Below are positions 38,201 through 48,666 of a stretch of DNA of 64,000 nt, in pieces. How positions within the stretch are numbered: position 1 is the stretch's first letter; each line of letters starts with the position of its first letter. Under the pieces are notes generated by a model, which ran no database searches, was not told the DNA's origin, and was given only the letters and a program-made list of their open reading frames with translations. Position numbers and translations under genes: made by a program. Origin of the DNA: Balaenoptera acutorostrata (Eukaryota; Chordata; Mammalia; Artiodactyla; Balaenopteridae); contig NC_080075.1 in NCBI RefSeq assembly GCF_949987535.1, positions 5,564,606 through 5,628,605 on the forward strand, written 5' to 3'.

Positions 38201-41200
38201 ATTTTGTATTTTTTAACCTCTACAAGATGATTCTCCATGTAAGCTCCAACAAGCCGGGTAGATCAAAGATACCAGAATATGATGTATTCCATGGAGTGCT
38301 GGCCAATCGCCTTTCAGACAGTTAGAGAAACCACTAGGTTATCCAAGGACCACTTAATGTTTGTAATAAAACACAAAATAATATACTTTGTAACAAATAG
38401 TTATTTCTTAAAAACCCTAAATTTATATTCATCCTTATCTTTAAACATCTTTTATGCCTACTATACTTTTCTCAACTCTACCTTATTAAACAAAAATGAC
38501 ATATTTTTAGTTAAGCTGCAAATTAAATGTGTACAGTCTTAAAACCTTTTAAAAACATCCTATTAAATTTCACCACTCAAAAGCAAAATAATATGCCAAA
38601 TGAAAAAGTGCTTTGCAGATTCATCCTATTGTCTGTGATAGAAAACTATTTTATTTGCTAGGTGAGTAGAATGCCATATGTAATATAAAATTACCTTATA
38701 CCACTGTATTTGGGGTAACTCATTGTTTTCATCTTTGAAAAAATCCAAATAAGGACATACAAGTTGTCCATCTCCTGGAATCAGTAGTCTCTGTGTAAAT
38801 ACGGCTTGTGAATTGTAACACAAGTTAGGCTCATGCTGTACAAACTCTGCAGCTATTTTAGTTTTGAGGCAGTAAGTTGAATTGCTAAAATAAATCAAAA
38901 TAGTTTATTAAAATATTTTTCTGTCCTTAACTATTGCAGGTACATACAACACATGTTTGTAACATATTAATTCCTTTCTTACCTCACTGCACAGTAGTAA
39001 TATCCTGAATCCTCTACTTCAGCAGGAACAAACCAAAGTTTATCTTTGTGTTGATGAATCCTGGAGTCTCTTTCCGTAGATACAGGTGTCTTGCCGTCAT
39101 TTTTATACCAAATTATAGGGCCTTTGTGTTCACTTAGGATAAGAGGACATGAACGAGCATCAATTTCATGTGCAGACGAAACTAAAATAACTTCCTCTTC
39201 ACGTTCCTCACATTTATCTTTAAAAGGGAGAAAGGGAAAGTCATTTCTATAAGAAATTTGTCAATGTTTCTTAATGTAATATCTAAGTATAAACACACCA
39301 ATTATTAAATACATTAATTTGTGTTATACGTGAGAGTGTTAGTAGCCTTATGATTAAGAGAATCATCTTGGAAGTCTAAAAGATTTCTAGTCAAATCCGG
39401 GATGTCACTTACTACTTGTGTCCTTGAGCAAGTTATTTAACCTCTCTCCTCCCCTCTTTACTCAGCTAAAAATTGGGGATAAGGTAGCAGGAAAAGATGG
39501 CTGCTTCAGTAAAAAGATGGAATAACCGTCATTTACCCTCCCACCTGAACAACTAAAAAATGCACAAAGTATATGAAATAACAATGTTCAAGACATCGAA
39601 CATCAGGGAATGAAGGACACAAAGGAGGCGAGCCTTAGGGTTTTCCCAAATTACTGTGTAGAGAGTGATTCTAGGCCATGACATTGCTGGGAGGAAATGC
39701 AGGCAAAATCCAGTGTTCTCTCTTGAGTTGAGGAGATGGAGCAGGGAATCCAGGTAAACCAAGAGAGTGGAGGGCAGAGTACCAAAGAGATTACAGCTCT
39801 ACACAGAGAGTAAGCAAGCTTTGGAGGTCTATAGAATCTCCCTCAAGTTTTCAGCTGAGTATCGATTAGCAGAAGCATGAAAGAAAGCTACCCAAGGCCA
39901 GAGTGAAAATTGCCAAAAGAATTAGAGTGGATAATACCCGGAGCACACACATGCTGGGAATAGTGGCTGTTCTCAACAGCCAGAATGGACAATCTTATCA
40001 GTCATGGGGCATCAGGTAGAGAACCCAGAAGGGTTTTGTCTCAGTAGATGGAGCAAGTTAGGCCTAGAATAAACCTTGTTCTGCTCCTGACTTACAAAGC
40101 TTAAAAGCAAGACCTAAAAGGATCAACTATTTCCAAGTAACACCCTTGTAAAAGAACAAAGCTCAAGAACATTTTTAGCAATAAAAAAATATCCAATGCC
40201 CAACATGGTAAAATCTACAATATCTAGCATCCAATCAAAGATTACTAGGCATGCAAAGAGGCAGCATAATAAAACCAATATAAAGAGAAAAAAAATCAGT
40301 CATATCAAAACTGACCCATAAATGACACAGATAATAGAATAGATGGAAAAAATTAAAATAGTTATTATCACTGTGTTCCACTTGTTCAAGGGGCCAGATC
40401 AAGCATGTTGAGTAGAGAAATGAAAGAGATTATTTTTAAAAACCTAAATCAAACCCCTAGAGATGAAAACTACAATGTTGACTTTTAAAAAAAAATGGAT
40501 GTGATTAATGGCAGGTTTGACACTGCAGGAAGAAAAGCTTAGTGAACTCCAAGATATAGCATTAGAAACTCTTCAAAACTAAACACAGAGAGAAAAATAA
40601 CAGAACGAAATAAACAGGATTCTAGTTAGCTGCAGGACAACTTCAATACATGTAATAAGAATCCCTGAAGAACAGGAGAGATGGGTTGAACAGGAAAAAT
40701 ATTTGAAGAAATACAAGTTGACATTTTTCACAGTTTTATGAAAATGATGTAGTCACAGACCCCAAAATCACAATAAACCCCAAGCATAAGAAGCATGAAG
40801 AAAAGCACACCAAACAAAGACAAAAATGATGCAGCCTTCTTGCCAGAAACAATACAAGCCAGAAGAGGGCAGAATAAAGATAAGTACTAAAAGAAAAAAA
40901 ATCATCTACCTAGAATTCTATATCCAGGGAAAGTACCTTTCAGAAATAGAGGCAAAATAAAGACCTTTTCATATTTATAAAAGCTATAAAAATTATCACC
41001 AATACACCTGTACTGCCAAAAAATGTAAGGAAGTCCTAATAGAAAGAAAATAGTATCAGATGAAAAATGAATCTACAGAAAGGAATAAATAGCACCAGGA
41101 ATGTTTACTACATGGGTAATCATAATTTTTCTTATTATTTAAATCTCTTTAAAAACAACTGAATGTTTAAAGCAAAAATAATGTATTTTGAGATTTATAA

Positions 41201-44200
41201 CACATAAAGAAGTAAAATGTATGGAAACAATAAGGCAAAGTTCAGGAAGGGAGAAGCGGATATATACTGTTTTAAGTTTTTTATACTATTTGTGAATTGG
41301 TATAGTATCACCTGAAGGTAAACAGTGATAAGTCACAGATGGATACCATAAGCACTAGAGTAGTTATTTTTTAAGTTATTAATATAAGCCAACCCAGAAG
41401 ACAAAATAAATCATGAAAGTTCTCAATTAATCCAAAAGGCAGCAAAAAAGAGAAAACACATAACAAAGAATTAATGGTACAAGGTAAAAATAAAACAAGA
41501 TCCTAAAATAAAACCCAAACATATTAACAATCATATTATATTTTTTTCATGGTCTAAACAACCCAGTTGAAAGGCAGAGATAGTCAGACTGGATAAAGAA
41601 AGAAGGATTCAACTATATGCTAACATACACACGAACTCACACATAAACACACTTTAAGTGTAAAGACACAAATATGTTAAAAGTAAAAACGGGGAGAGGA
41701 GAGAAATATCATGTTAACACTAATCAAAAGAAAGTTTGAATGTTTATTATTATCAGTCAAAGTAGATTTTACAGTGAAAAATATTAACAGGGATTAAAAA
41801 GAGTCATGTAATTATGATAAAGGAGTAATTTGTCAAGAGGTACATAGTAATCCTAGACATTTACTCACCTACTGACAGGGCTTCAAAATACATGAAGCAA
41901 AAACTGATAGAATTGCAAAAAGAAATAGAGAAACCCACAATTACAGTCTGAGATTTCAACAGTCTCCTCATAATAATTGGTAGAACAAGTACAACAATTA
42001 GACAGAAAATAAGTAATGATATAGAAGATTTGAACAACACTATCAACCAATTTGGCATGATCAATATTTACAAAAAATCCCACCCAACAACAGCAGAATA
42101 CACATTCTTTTTAACTGCACACAAAAGAACTTACCAAGATATACCATATTCTTGCTCATAACGCAATAGTCAACAAATTTAAAAGAATTCAAAGTATGTT
42201 CTCTGGTGACCATGAAATTAAATTAGAAATCAGTAACAGAAAAATATCTAGTAATTCACCCATGTATTTAAAAGCTGAAAAACAACCAACCAACCAACAA
42301 ACAAAAAAATCACCCATGCATCAAAGAAGAAATAAAGGGGACTTCCCTGGTGGTGCAGCAGTTGAGAATCCGCCTGCCAATGCAGGGGACACGGGTTCGA
42401 GCCCTGGTCTGGGAAGATCCCACATGCCACGGAGCAACTAGGCCTGTGAGCCACAACTACTGAGCCTGCGCTCTAGAGCCTGTGAGCCACAACTACTGAG
42501 CCCACGTGCCACAACTACTGAAGCCCACATGCCTAAATCCTGTGCTCCGCAACAAGAGAAGCCACTGCAATGAGAAGCCCGTGCACCACAGTGAAGAATA
42601 GTCCCTGCTCGCCACAACTAGAGAAAGCCCAAGCACAGCAACGAAGACCCAACGCAGCCAAAAATAAATAAATTAATCAATTTAAAGAAAAATGAAGAAG
42701 AAATAAAGGAGGAGATTAGGAGATAAGTCTTTTGACCTGAATGATAAAGAAAACACAACATATCAAAACGTATGGCATGAAAAGGAAACAATACTTAGAG
42801 GAAAATTGATAGCACTAAATGTCTGTATAAGAAAAAAAGATCTCAAATTATGACTTCTGATTCCATTTAAGAAATTAGAAACACAATTACACCTTAAGTA
42901 AGCAGAGGATAGTGAGAGATCCAGGAGAAAAATCAATGAAATGGAAAACAAAAACAACAGAGAAAAAAATCAAAGATACCAAAAATCTAGTTCTTTCAGA
43001 AAAATCAATAAAATGGATAAGTCTCCTGCCAGACTGATCAGGAAAAAAAGAGAGGTGACATCTCTCATTAAAATGATTTTACAAGAGTAATGAGGAAATA
43101 TTATGAACAGCCTAATGCCAATAAATTCAACAACTTAAATGAAATGGGCAAATTCCTTGAAAGTACAGACTATAAAATCTGCCTGAAGAAGAAATAGATA
43201 ACCTGAATAGCCCTACAGATATTAAAGAAACGGAAAGTGTAGTTAAAAACCTCCCAACAACAAAAAAAATTTCAGGCCTAGATGGCTTCACTGGTGTATT
43301 CATAGAAGGACCAACACCAATTTTACACACACTCTTCCAGAAAATTGAAGAGTCAGTAACACTTCCCAATTCACTCTATGAGGTCAGTATTATTCTAATT
43401 CCAAAACCAAACAAAGACATTCCAAGAAAAGAAAACCACAAAACAGTCTTCATCATGAACACAGATGCAAAATTTCTTTAAAATATCTTAGCAAATTGAA
43501 TGCTACAATATATCAAAAAAGGACAATGCATTATGATGTACACAACATCCAAAAAAAAAGAAACAACAACAAAACAAAACTAGGAATAGAAGGGAACTTC
43601 CTAAAGCTAATAAAGGACAGCTATAAAAACCTTACAGCTATCATATACAAGATTAGAAACAAGGTAAGAATGTCCACTCTAACCACGTCTATTCAACATT
43701 GTATTGGAAGATCTAATTCAGTGCATTAAGGCAAGAAAAAGAAATGGCATACGGATTGAAGAGAAAAGTAAAATGTCTTTATTTGCAGACAACATGATTA
43801 TCTATACAGAATATGCTATGAAATCTACCGAAGACCTAGAGGGTTTGTAAGTTGTAGGATACAATATGAATATGCAAATTTGAATGTGTGTGTATATATT
43901 ACCAAAGAACAATTAGAAACGATTTTTTTAAATGCCTTTTACAATAGCATCAAGATATGAATAATTTAGGATAAATGTGACAAAAGATGCATCAGACTGA
44001 TCCAATGAAAATTACAAAATAAATTTATTTAAATAAATTTTAAGAGATCTAAAAAAATGAAGACGTCTATACTTTGTTCATTGATCAGAAGACTTGATAT
44101 TGTTGACCTGCCCAGTTCTCTCCAAACCAATTAATACTCAATTCAATATTATCTTGATTGTGATGATGGTTTCAGGGGTGGATATGTATGTCAACACATC

Positions 44201-46401
44201 AAATTGTATACCTTAAACATGTGTGGTTTATTGTATGTCTATTATAACCTCAATAAAGCTATTTTAAAACAGAATGGAAATAAAAGTGTCTAGGCACTCA
44301 GCAAGGTACCTGCACTGATGGAGGACTGGTAAGTATTTAGCTCCTAGGAGTAACAGTAGTAACAATAACAGTGATAAAAGAGTAAACCTTAAGGTCTCAG
44401 CTCAACACACTCTCCTGTTTATCTGGGGTTTGCTCCACCACTCCATCAAAACTGTTCTGATCAAAGTCACCTGTGACTTTTAAGTTGCTAAATCAAATCG
44501 ACAACTCTCGGACGTCATCTTACTTAGCACATCCGCATTGGACACGTGTTATTCTCATCCTTGAAACACGTTCTTCACTTGGCTTTCAGGACATTTGTCT
44601 GGTTCTCCTCCTACATTTCAGGCCAGTCTTTCACTGGTTCTTGGATGAATGGAAGCCTGACCACCCATCCCTGGAGGGCTGCAGGGTTCACTCCTTGAAG
44701 TTCTGTTCTTTTCTAACCACACTCGCTCCCCAGGTAGACCCATCTAGTCTCAGGGTTCTAATAGCAGCTGCTTGCCAAGGTCTCCAATTTTATACTTCCA
44801 ACCCCTGGCTCCAGACTGCTTAGTCAACATCTCTATTTAGACATCTAATGGACAGCTAACTTTAACATGTCCAGTCTGAACATGTGACCTTCCCCCCTCC
44901 CATCAACAGCAACTCCACTTTGCATGTGCTTGGGCTGAAACCCTTAGTCATCCTTGATTCTTCTCTGTTTCTCACACCCACATCCAATCTGTCTGCAAAT
45001 CCTGCTGGCTCTGTCCTCAAAGTATATCCAAACTCTGACGACTCACTTCTCCTTGTCACCCTTGAATAAGTTACCATCATAGCTTGCCTGGATTGCCGTA
45101 ATGGCCTCCTAACTAACTGGCCTGTTTCTCCCTTTGCCTCCCTATGATCTGTTCACAGTATAAGAACCAGAATGAGCCTTTAAAATATGGAAACTCCCTG
45201 GCAGTCCAGTGGTTAGGACTGCGCACTTTCACTGCTGAGGGCCCGATCGGGTACGATCCCTGGTCGGGGAACTAAGATCCCACAAGCCACACGGCGTGAC
45301 CGAAAAAAAAAGAAAGAAAAGTTAGATCACCTCTCCGGTTTTAAACAGGGAACCTACACAGTCTTCCCACCTCAGAGTGCAAGCCAAGATCCTTAGAAAG
45401 GTCTACAAGGTTCTCTACACAGTCAACCCTCCACCGCCCCCCATTACCTGAATGACCTCACCCCGTATCACATCCCTCAGCACTCCCTCTGCTCCAGCCA
45501 CAGCAGATTTCAGACCCTGGAACAGGCCAGTACTCCTGACCTCAGGGCCTTGGCATATGCTGCCTAGAATATTCCCCCACCCCCAACCTGATCTCTATAT
45601 AGCTCTCTCCTCCCACTCCTTCAGGTTCAACTCAAGAGTCAACTTCTCAGTGAGGCCTTTTCTGGCCACACTATCAAAAAAATTTCACCTTCTGCCCACC
45701 CCAATCCTCAAAGTGTATACCTCCCTTTTCTGCTTCTTTTCCTCTCCACACTTATCGCCATGTGACATAATGTATATTTACTTATGTAATAATATTGTCT
45801 CTCTCCGCTACTGGAATGTAAACCCCAGGCAGATATTTCCGTCTGGATTATTCACCACTGTAGCCCCAGCAGCTAGTGCCTGGCGCACGGCCGGAGCTAA
45901 ATGCGTTTGCAGCGAGAGAGGGAGAGGGGAAGAGAAAGAATGAACAAATGGAGAAAACAAAGAACTGCCAGCTGTGGTTCATAAAGACTACATTTAACAC
46001 CTCTTCTGAATGAAAGCCAGGATTTCCCATAGTACACTCTTCAAGCAGCAACAAAGTGGGAAGAGGCCTAGACTAGACATTGGGGATGTGGATTATAGCT
46101 TTTGCTCTGAAACTAGCTGCATGACCTTGGGCTCTTAACCTCACTGGGCTTCAGTTTCCCAATGTATAAATGAGAGAATGAAAAGTAAAGATCTTGAAAG
46201 GACATCCAGCAATACAGTTCTGTGACTTGGGCGTCCACAGACACATGTAAGAAAAATGACTCCGTTAAGCAAGGTACTTCATGTATTCTAAATAACAGAT
46301 TTTCTTAGCAGACAGGAACACAAGGAAATGCTTAACTCACCAGCCTCCAGAGAAGAAGTCAGTAGAGCTATGAAACAAACAAGCCTGAATAATACTTTCA
46401 T
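19819..46401 (-). CDS. IL1R1: Interleukin-1 receptor type 1, spliced, 10 coding exons
   Basis: This plasma-membrane receptor binds IL-1 alpha and beta, pairs with IL1RAP and signals through MyD88 to NF-kB and MAP kinases. The coding exons (right to left) are 46341-46401, 38983-39217, 38695-38884, 37752-37920, 35758-35823, 31575-31692, 30689-30840, 21667-21810, 20773-20940 and 19819-20237. Together they are 1722 nt, 573 residues plus TAG, against 569 in the human protein as I recall it. All introns are GT-AG and phases match. Layout: signal peptide 1-20, three Ig domains to about 330, membrane helix about 338-356, TIR domain about 382-540. Sequons occur at N100, N185, N233, N249, N263 and N297. 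I found no frame break. Identity comes from clear similarity to the known receptor along its length. Confidence 0.97.
20773..20940 (-). CDS. IL1R1: IL1R1 exon encoding first part of the TIR domain
   Basis: 168 nt, residues 379-434 plus one base of S435. It carries TIR box 1 ([12 protein letters not shown], 381-392) and box 2 ([15 protein letters not shown], 420-434), the surface that recruits MyD88. The acceptor is ctttag and the donor gtatgt. Confidence 0.96.
21667..21810 (-). CDS. IL1R1: IL1R1 exon encoding the membrane helix
   Basis: 144 nt, residues 331-378 plus one base of A379. After a short stalk (APDFQTP) comes the hydrophobic helix at about 338-356, then the basic stop-transfer K357 and [14 protein letters not shown], the conserved juxtamembrane block. 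The exon ends in a run of seven A followed by G and the donor gtacaa. It lies about 8.9 kb from the previous coding exon because L1 copies fill that intron. Confidence 0.95.
21811..22464. other. IL1R1 intron, unassigned
   Basis: Intron sequence just 5' of the membrane-helix exon. No repeat or other gene recognised. Confidence 0.4.
22465..23110 (-). mobile_element. Old L1 ORF2 fragment
   Basis: Degenerate minus-strand L1 ORF2 C-terminal and 3' sequence. It is aligned by eye to the better copies near 8100-8700 (for example the stretch on attgtatatccctccatc, 22764-22781). Strongly diverged, so older than its neighbours. Confidence 0.65.
23115..28425 (-). mobile_element. L1 LINE in IL1R1 intron, 3' end through ORF1
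   Basis: The L1 3' terminus starts at about 23115 (attgaagtatagctgattta). ORF2 relics follow at 23863-24084, 25388-25588 (FADDMILY), 25698-25886, 26042-26302 and 26728-27108 (endonuclease, VGDFNTPL). The inter-ORF region is at 27425-27850 and ORF1 C-terminal remains (open 28009-28221) run to about 28400. Many stops; inactive. It carries a nested CHR-1 SINE. The 5' end breaks off inside ORF1. Confidence 0.85.
24447..24731 (-). mobile_element. CHR-1 SINE nested in L1
   Basis: A complete minus-strand CHR-1 copy. It has perfect 14-bp target duplications ctaaagaatgttct at 24433-24446 and 24732-24745, which interrupt L1 ORF2. This dates it after the L1. Confidence 0.93.
28426..28790. other. Non-L1 spacer between opposed L1 pieces
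   Basis: 365 bp, purine-rich, no repeat recognised. It separates the minus-strand L1 from a plus-strand L1 5' end. Confidence 0.4.
28791..30185 (+). mobile_element. L1 5' UTR and start of ORF1, opposite orientation
   Basis: The start is L1-like (caagatggcagagtagaagg, 28791 on). A G/C-rich 5' UTR follows, homologous to 17490-17770 reversed (shared gggaccagctggtccc). ORF1 begins at 29873 ([20 protein letters not shown]) and breaks off in the coiled-coil region near 30185. No ORF2 or 3' end is attached. Confidence 0.8.
30689..30840 (-). CDS. IL1R1: IL1R1 exon encoding second half of Ig3
   Basis: 152 nt, residues 280-330 plus one base of A331. It contains [17 protein letters not shown] with sequon N297, then [12 protein letters not shown], whose C312 pairs with C248 in the Ig3 fold. 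It ends YIQLMHP. The acceptor is ttgaacag and the donor gtaaac. Confidence 0.95.
31575..31692 (-). CDS. IL1R1: IL1R1 exon encoding first half of Ig3
   Basis: 118 nt, residues 241-279 plus two bases of Y280. It contains [12 protein letters not shown] with Ig cysteine C248, sequons N249-V-T and N263-G-S, and the core W260 and W262. The donor reads TA|gtaagt; without splicing the next triplet would be a stop, which is why no long open frame shows here. The acceptor is ttgcag. Confidence 0.93.
31800..34350 (-). mobile_element. Old L1 ORF2 relic in IL1R1 intron
   Basis: Diverged minus-strand L1 ORF2. It includes a stretch resembling the ORF2 C-terminus (32000-32120) and reverse transcriptase regions (33070-34200, e.g. 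gtgtttcaccattaaaaatg at 34174-34193). A CHR-1 SINE is inserted at 32428. No open frame survives. Confidence 0.6.
32428..32720 (+). mobile_element. CHR-1 SINE
   Basis: Full-length plus-strand copy: the head ggcttccctggtggcacag, B box ggttcgagccc and a tail ending in AAATA repeats. Perfect 14-bp target duplications aagaattgcttgtt lie at 32414-32427 and 32721-32734. Confidence 0.95.
34885..35125. mobile_element. Possible old DNA-transposon fragment
   Basis: Contains the common short-repeat pattern of a locus with cactaatcacatgtcgctc and, about 100 bp on, cctagtggctatcgtgttg, near-inverted blocks typical of non-autonomous hAT elements. The family name is not secure. Confidence 0.35.
35301..35494 (-). 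mobile_element. CHR-2 type SINE
   Basis: Minus strand: gggacttccctggcagtcca head, B box gggttcgatcccg and a long diverged 3' part. Perfect 12-bp target duplications tgaacttggtct lie at 35289-35300 and 35495-35506. It is within 300 bp of the linker exon. Confidence 0.92.
35758..35823 (-). CDS. IL1R1: IL1R1 exon encoding the Ig2-Ig3 linker
   Basis: 66 nt, residues 219-240 plus one base of G241. It encodes [20 protein letters not shown] with sequon N233-E-T, then VL and the first base of G241. The basic run R222-K223-K224-R225 is unusual for this linker. The acceptor is ctttcag and the donor gtaagt; both sites and phases fit the neighbours exactly. Confidence 0.93.
36440..36535 (+). mobile_element. 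L2 LINE 3' end fragment
   Basis: Shows the L2 terminal pattern (ccatcagggcaggatactg, then cagtgcctgaaacatagtag and cccaataaatatt). Confidence 0.7.
37185..37370 (+). mobile_element. MIR SINE fragment
   Basis: A diverged MIR-like core (acagaggaggaaacagcctt and gagaagttaagtgactgg). Confidence 0.5.
37752..37920 (-). CDS. IL1R1: IL1R1 exon encoding second half of Ig2
   Basis: 169 nt, residues 163-218 plus one base of V219. It begins DCKPLLLDN and includes sequon N185-V-T and the Ig signature [10 protein letters not shown] with C196. The acceptor is gtctag and the donor gtgagt. Confidence 0.95.
38695..38884 (-). CDS. IL1R1: IL1R1 exon encoding Ig1-Ig2 junction and first half of Ig2
   Basis: 190 nt, residues 99-162. 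It starts with the split codon S99, then N100-S-T (a glycosylation sequon) and C104. C121 and C142 belong to Ig2, and it ends IQWYK. The acceptor is ttttag and the donor gtaatt. An intron of only 98 bp separates it from the previous exon. Confidence 0.95.
38983..39217 (-). CDS. IL1R1: IL1R1 exon encoding Ig domain 1
   Basis: 235 nt, residues 21-98 plus two bases of S99. It begins [15 protein letters not shown], the mature N-terminus, and contains C23, C44 and C96, W57 and the DSGYYYC signature of an Ig fold (residues 90-96). The acceptor is ttttaaag and the donor gtaaga. Ig1 forms part of the ligand-binding groove with Ig2. Confidence 0.95.
39365..39480 (+). mobile_element. MIR SINE fragment
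   Basis: A MIR-like 3' half: tgtcacttactacttgtgtc, then gagcaagttatttaacctct and a diverged tail ending ggggataa. Confidence 0.65.
39485..44280 (+). mobile_element. Older L1 LINE in the first intron
   Basis: A plus-strand L1 starting near 39490 with aagatggctgcttcag, with 5' UTR-like sequence, ORF1 remnants (40600-40960) and ORF2 remnants (41870-43900). Its 3' end has caataaagctattttaaa at 44251-44268. All frames are broken. A CHR-1 SINE at 42339-42694 is nested inside. It is much more diverged than the L1 copies on the left and fills most of the 7-kb first intron. Confidence 0.75.
42339..42694 (+). mobile_element. CHR-1 SINE with internal repeat, nested in L1
   Basis: A plus-strand copy of about 356 bp, longer than the roughly 290 bp of its neighbours because the block gccacaactactga occurs three times (about 42450, 42487 and 42508). 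Perfect 15-bp target duplications aagaagaaataaagg lie at 42324-42338 and 42695-42709. Confidence 0.93.
44400..45945 (+). mobile_element. L2 LINE, long relic with ORF remnants
   Basis: An ancient L2 ORF and 3' region on the plus strand. Open pieces at 44473-44823 and 45452-45943 are relics of its reverse transcriptase and 3' part, not host genes. Diagnostic stretches include acatgtccagtctgaacatg, cagggccttggcatatgctg and agtgaggccttttctggcca. It ends at the L2-like cagctagtgcctggcgcacg. A CHR SINE interrupts it at 45190. Confidence 0.75.
45190..45311 (+). mobile_element. Short CHR-type SINE (tRNA part plus A tail)
   Basis: Head aactccctggcagtccagtg, then gatccctggtcggggaacta and an A-rich tail. 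It consists of the tRNA-like half only. No clean target duplication seen. Confidence 0.85.
46085..46205 (+). mobile_element. MIR SINE fragment next to the signal-peptide exon
   Basis: MIR-like core: actagctgcatgaccttggg, then gggcttcagtttcccaatg. It lies within about 140 bp of the first coding exon, in the intron. Confidence 0.7.
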
Positions 46402-46407
46402 ATTCTC
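46341..46407 (-). CDS. IL1R1: IL1R1 first coding exon (signal peptide)
   Basis: The ATG is at 46401-46399. It follows a pyrimidine-rich acceptor (ttctccag) and six untranslated bases, so the exon is 46341-46407 and an upstream noncoding exon must exist. It encodes [20 protein letters not shown], a typical signal peptide with a hydrophobic core, then one base of D21. The donor is gtgagt. The following intron is about 7.1 kb and holds L1, L2 and SINE insertions. Confidence 0.95.
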
Positions 46408-47769
46408 CTGGAGAAACAGAGGAATGAAAGAAAAATTTTAAATGTTACTATTCCCAAAAACATGTCTAAAACTACATACACGGACTCTCCTCCCCCCGGT
46501 CCCACCCTTACCCGCAAGTCACACTGATGGGTTAGTCTCCCTACATCATTTATGTGATCATGCTTCTGGATGCAAACTGGGGAAAAGGGGAATGAAGATT
46601 TTTAACAGAACTGGGGACAAACTCACACAACTTAAGATTAACAAAACTTCCATCATCTGTTCCAACGTTCATTTCCATTTAAATTTCCCCCAAATCTAAT
46701 CTATGCTACACCCAAAATAGACTACCCACTAGACCCTAAACCATCTTGCCTCTACTTACATGGATGTGTTCCCCACCTGGAATGTACCCACTGCCAGGAC
46801 CCACTTGCAAAGTCTCCCCATACTTCCAGATCCCGCTAAAGCTCACACCTTCACTTTATAAGGTAAGACACTAAACCTTTTGTACGAAATGGTATATAGC
46901 TGCATAGAAATGCACCAGAAAGACTAAAAGAAATAATAACAATATATCAAAATTGGGTTGCTTCTTCTGGTTGGTTGGTTTGCCCCTTCTCTGGGGCTTG
47001 CTGGGGCTTTTTATCTAAAATTTCTATAATAAGCATATATTAATCTTATCACAAAGAAAAACAAAAATATAAACAAAACCTCCACAGCTCCCCTGAGTGG
47101 TTTAGAAGCAACACTAACATAGCAGCAGCTACAACAGGTATTGATCAGCCATAGGGCTACACGTTAAACTGAGGTCCTGGTAACCTAGCATTTCAATTTC
47201 CTAACACTCTGTCCATATACTTGGCAGGGGGCGTAATCAGATTAGGCACTTGATTGATGCTGGAAGGAAAGCACGCCCATGGCCTTATCCATAAAACATC
47301 CCTAAAATAATATCAATTGAAAAAGGAAAAGAACACTCCATTTTGCCTACCTTTCTAAACTTCTCAAGCCCAAATTAAGTTAATGTTCAGTACGGCCCCC
47401 TTTACCTTTTTGAACGTTCCTGTTCAGTGCTCCTGAAGGGGGACCTTACAACTACATGCAATAAATTCCAATCTCGTGCTTCCAGTGAACTTATGCACAA
47501 GTCTATTCAACAACCTATGAATTCCTAATATTCCACAGGCCTCAAACCAAACTCATTCTCCCCACCAGCCATGCTCCCCACCTTAGTGACAGGCATAGCA
47601 CTGCCACCCTCCCACCCACCCAACGAGAGACCCGGGCTCAGTGACCCCGACACCCGCCATCCCCAGAGCTGTTCTCACCAGCCCTCAACAGTCCGGCTCC
47701 GGAGATCACCAAACCAGCCCGGTTCACTCATACCCACTGCTGATGCCTCTTTAGCTCAACAATCACCAG
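46408..47769. other. Upstream intron of IL1R1, mostly unassigned
   Basis: Begins with the polypyrimidine tract and acceptor of the signal-peptide exon. The rest shows no recognised gene and no safe repeat call. Confidence 0.4.
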
Positions 47770-48385
47770 CTCCTTCCTGGATTAATTATGCCAACTAGCT
47801 CCTTATCAGTCTCTCTGCCTATGGACTTACTGCTTCTATTCAATCCAGGGATCTTACAAACTCATAGTTACCAAGTGATCGGTTCAAAGCGCCTTCACCG
47901 GCTCCCCAGTGCACCCCAAACAGTCCGCACCCCTCAGCAAAGCACACAGGTCCTCTGTGCTGAGGCTCTGACTCCCTCCAGACTCAACCCTCTGCCTTCC
48001 TCTCCCCCTGCCCAGTCCATACGTCAGCCTTCACCTTGCCCGGTTCTCCAACCTCACAGCCCTTGCCTTTGCTATTCCCTCCACCCTTCACCTGGTGGTG
48101 AAGGTACCTCCCCACCCATCAGGTCTCAGCCGGGGTCACCCTCCTCCCACCAGCTCCAGGGAGCCCCCAGAACCCTTGCCTGGCCAGACCGTCTGTCTCT
48201 GGGCCCCTGCAGCAACCTGTGTGAATGCCTTAGCACTTTTCACTGCAGTTACCCCAGGAAAAGGAGACTCATGGGGGCAGGAACCACGACCCGCTTATCA
48301 CTGCACCCACAGCTTCCAGCGCTGTGCTGGGAACTCAGAAGCCCTTGATGAGTGCTCATAGAATGAGTGAAAAAATGAACTAAAG
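47770..48385 (+). mobile_element. L2 LINE 3' relic
   Basis: L2-like 3' sequence with cttcaccggctccccagtgc, a C/T-rich middle, and an end reading cttgatgagtgctcatagaa followed by a GAATGAGTGAA-type tail. The 186-residue open frame on this strand (47788-48348) is a by-product of the stop-poor, CT-rich L2 sequence. Confidence 0.65.
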
Positions 48386-48666
48386 AAATAGCTATCCCCT
48401 CTACCCGACCTCAGGGGCAATGTCCAGGGCAGACCGCATAACTTCATGCTTCAAAAAAAGCTGTCCTTTTCATTTTACAGAGGATGAAATTTGCCCGTAT
48501 TCTTTTCTGTAGCCGTAAGTTAACTGCAAACACAAAATATTTTAACTAAGACATCACGAACCCAGATTCTAATAACATGCAATCATTTGAATATTAGCTG
48601 GACAATGTTCTACTTAAGAAGTGGTATTAAAAGGTATAAAAAAAGGGACAATGTGCTTTTTAAATG

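Noticed and set aside
44473..45943. Open frames of 116 and 163 residues that might be host genes
   Set aside because: Both match L2 LINE sequence and are relics of that element.
47788..48348. A 186-residue proline- and serine-rich open frame
   Set aside because: It lies within L2-derived, CT-rich sequence and has no domain or orthologue that I recognise.
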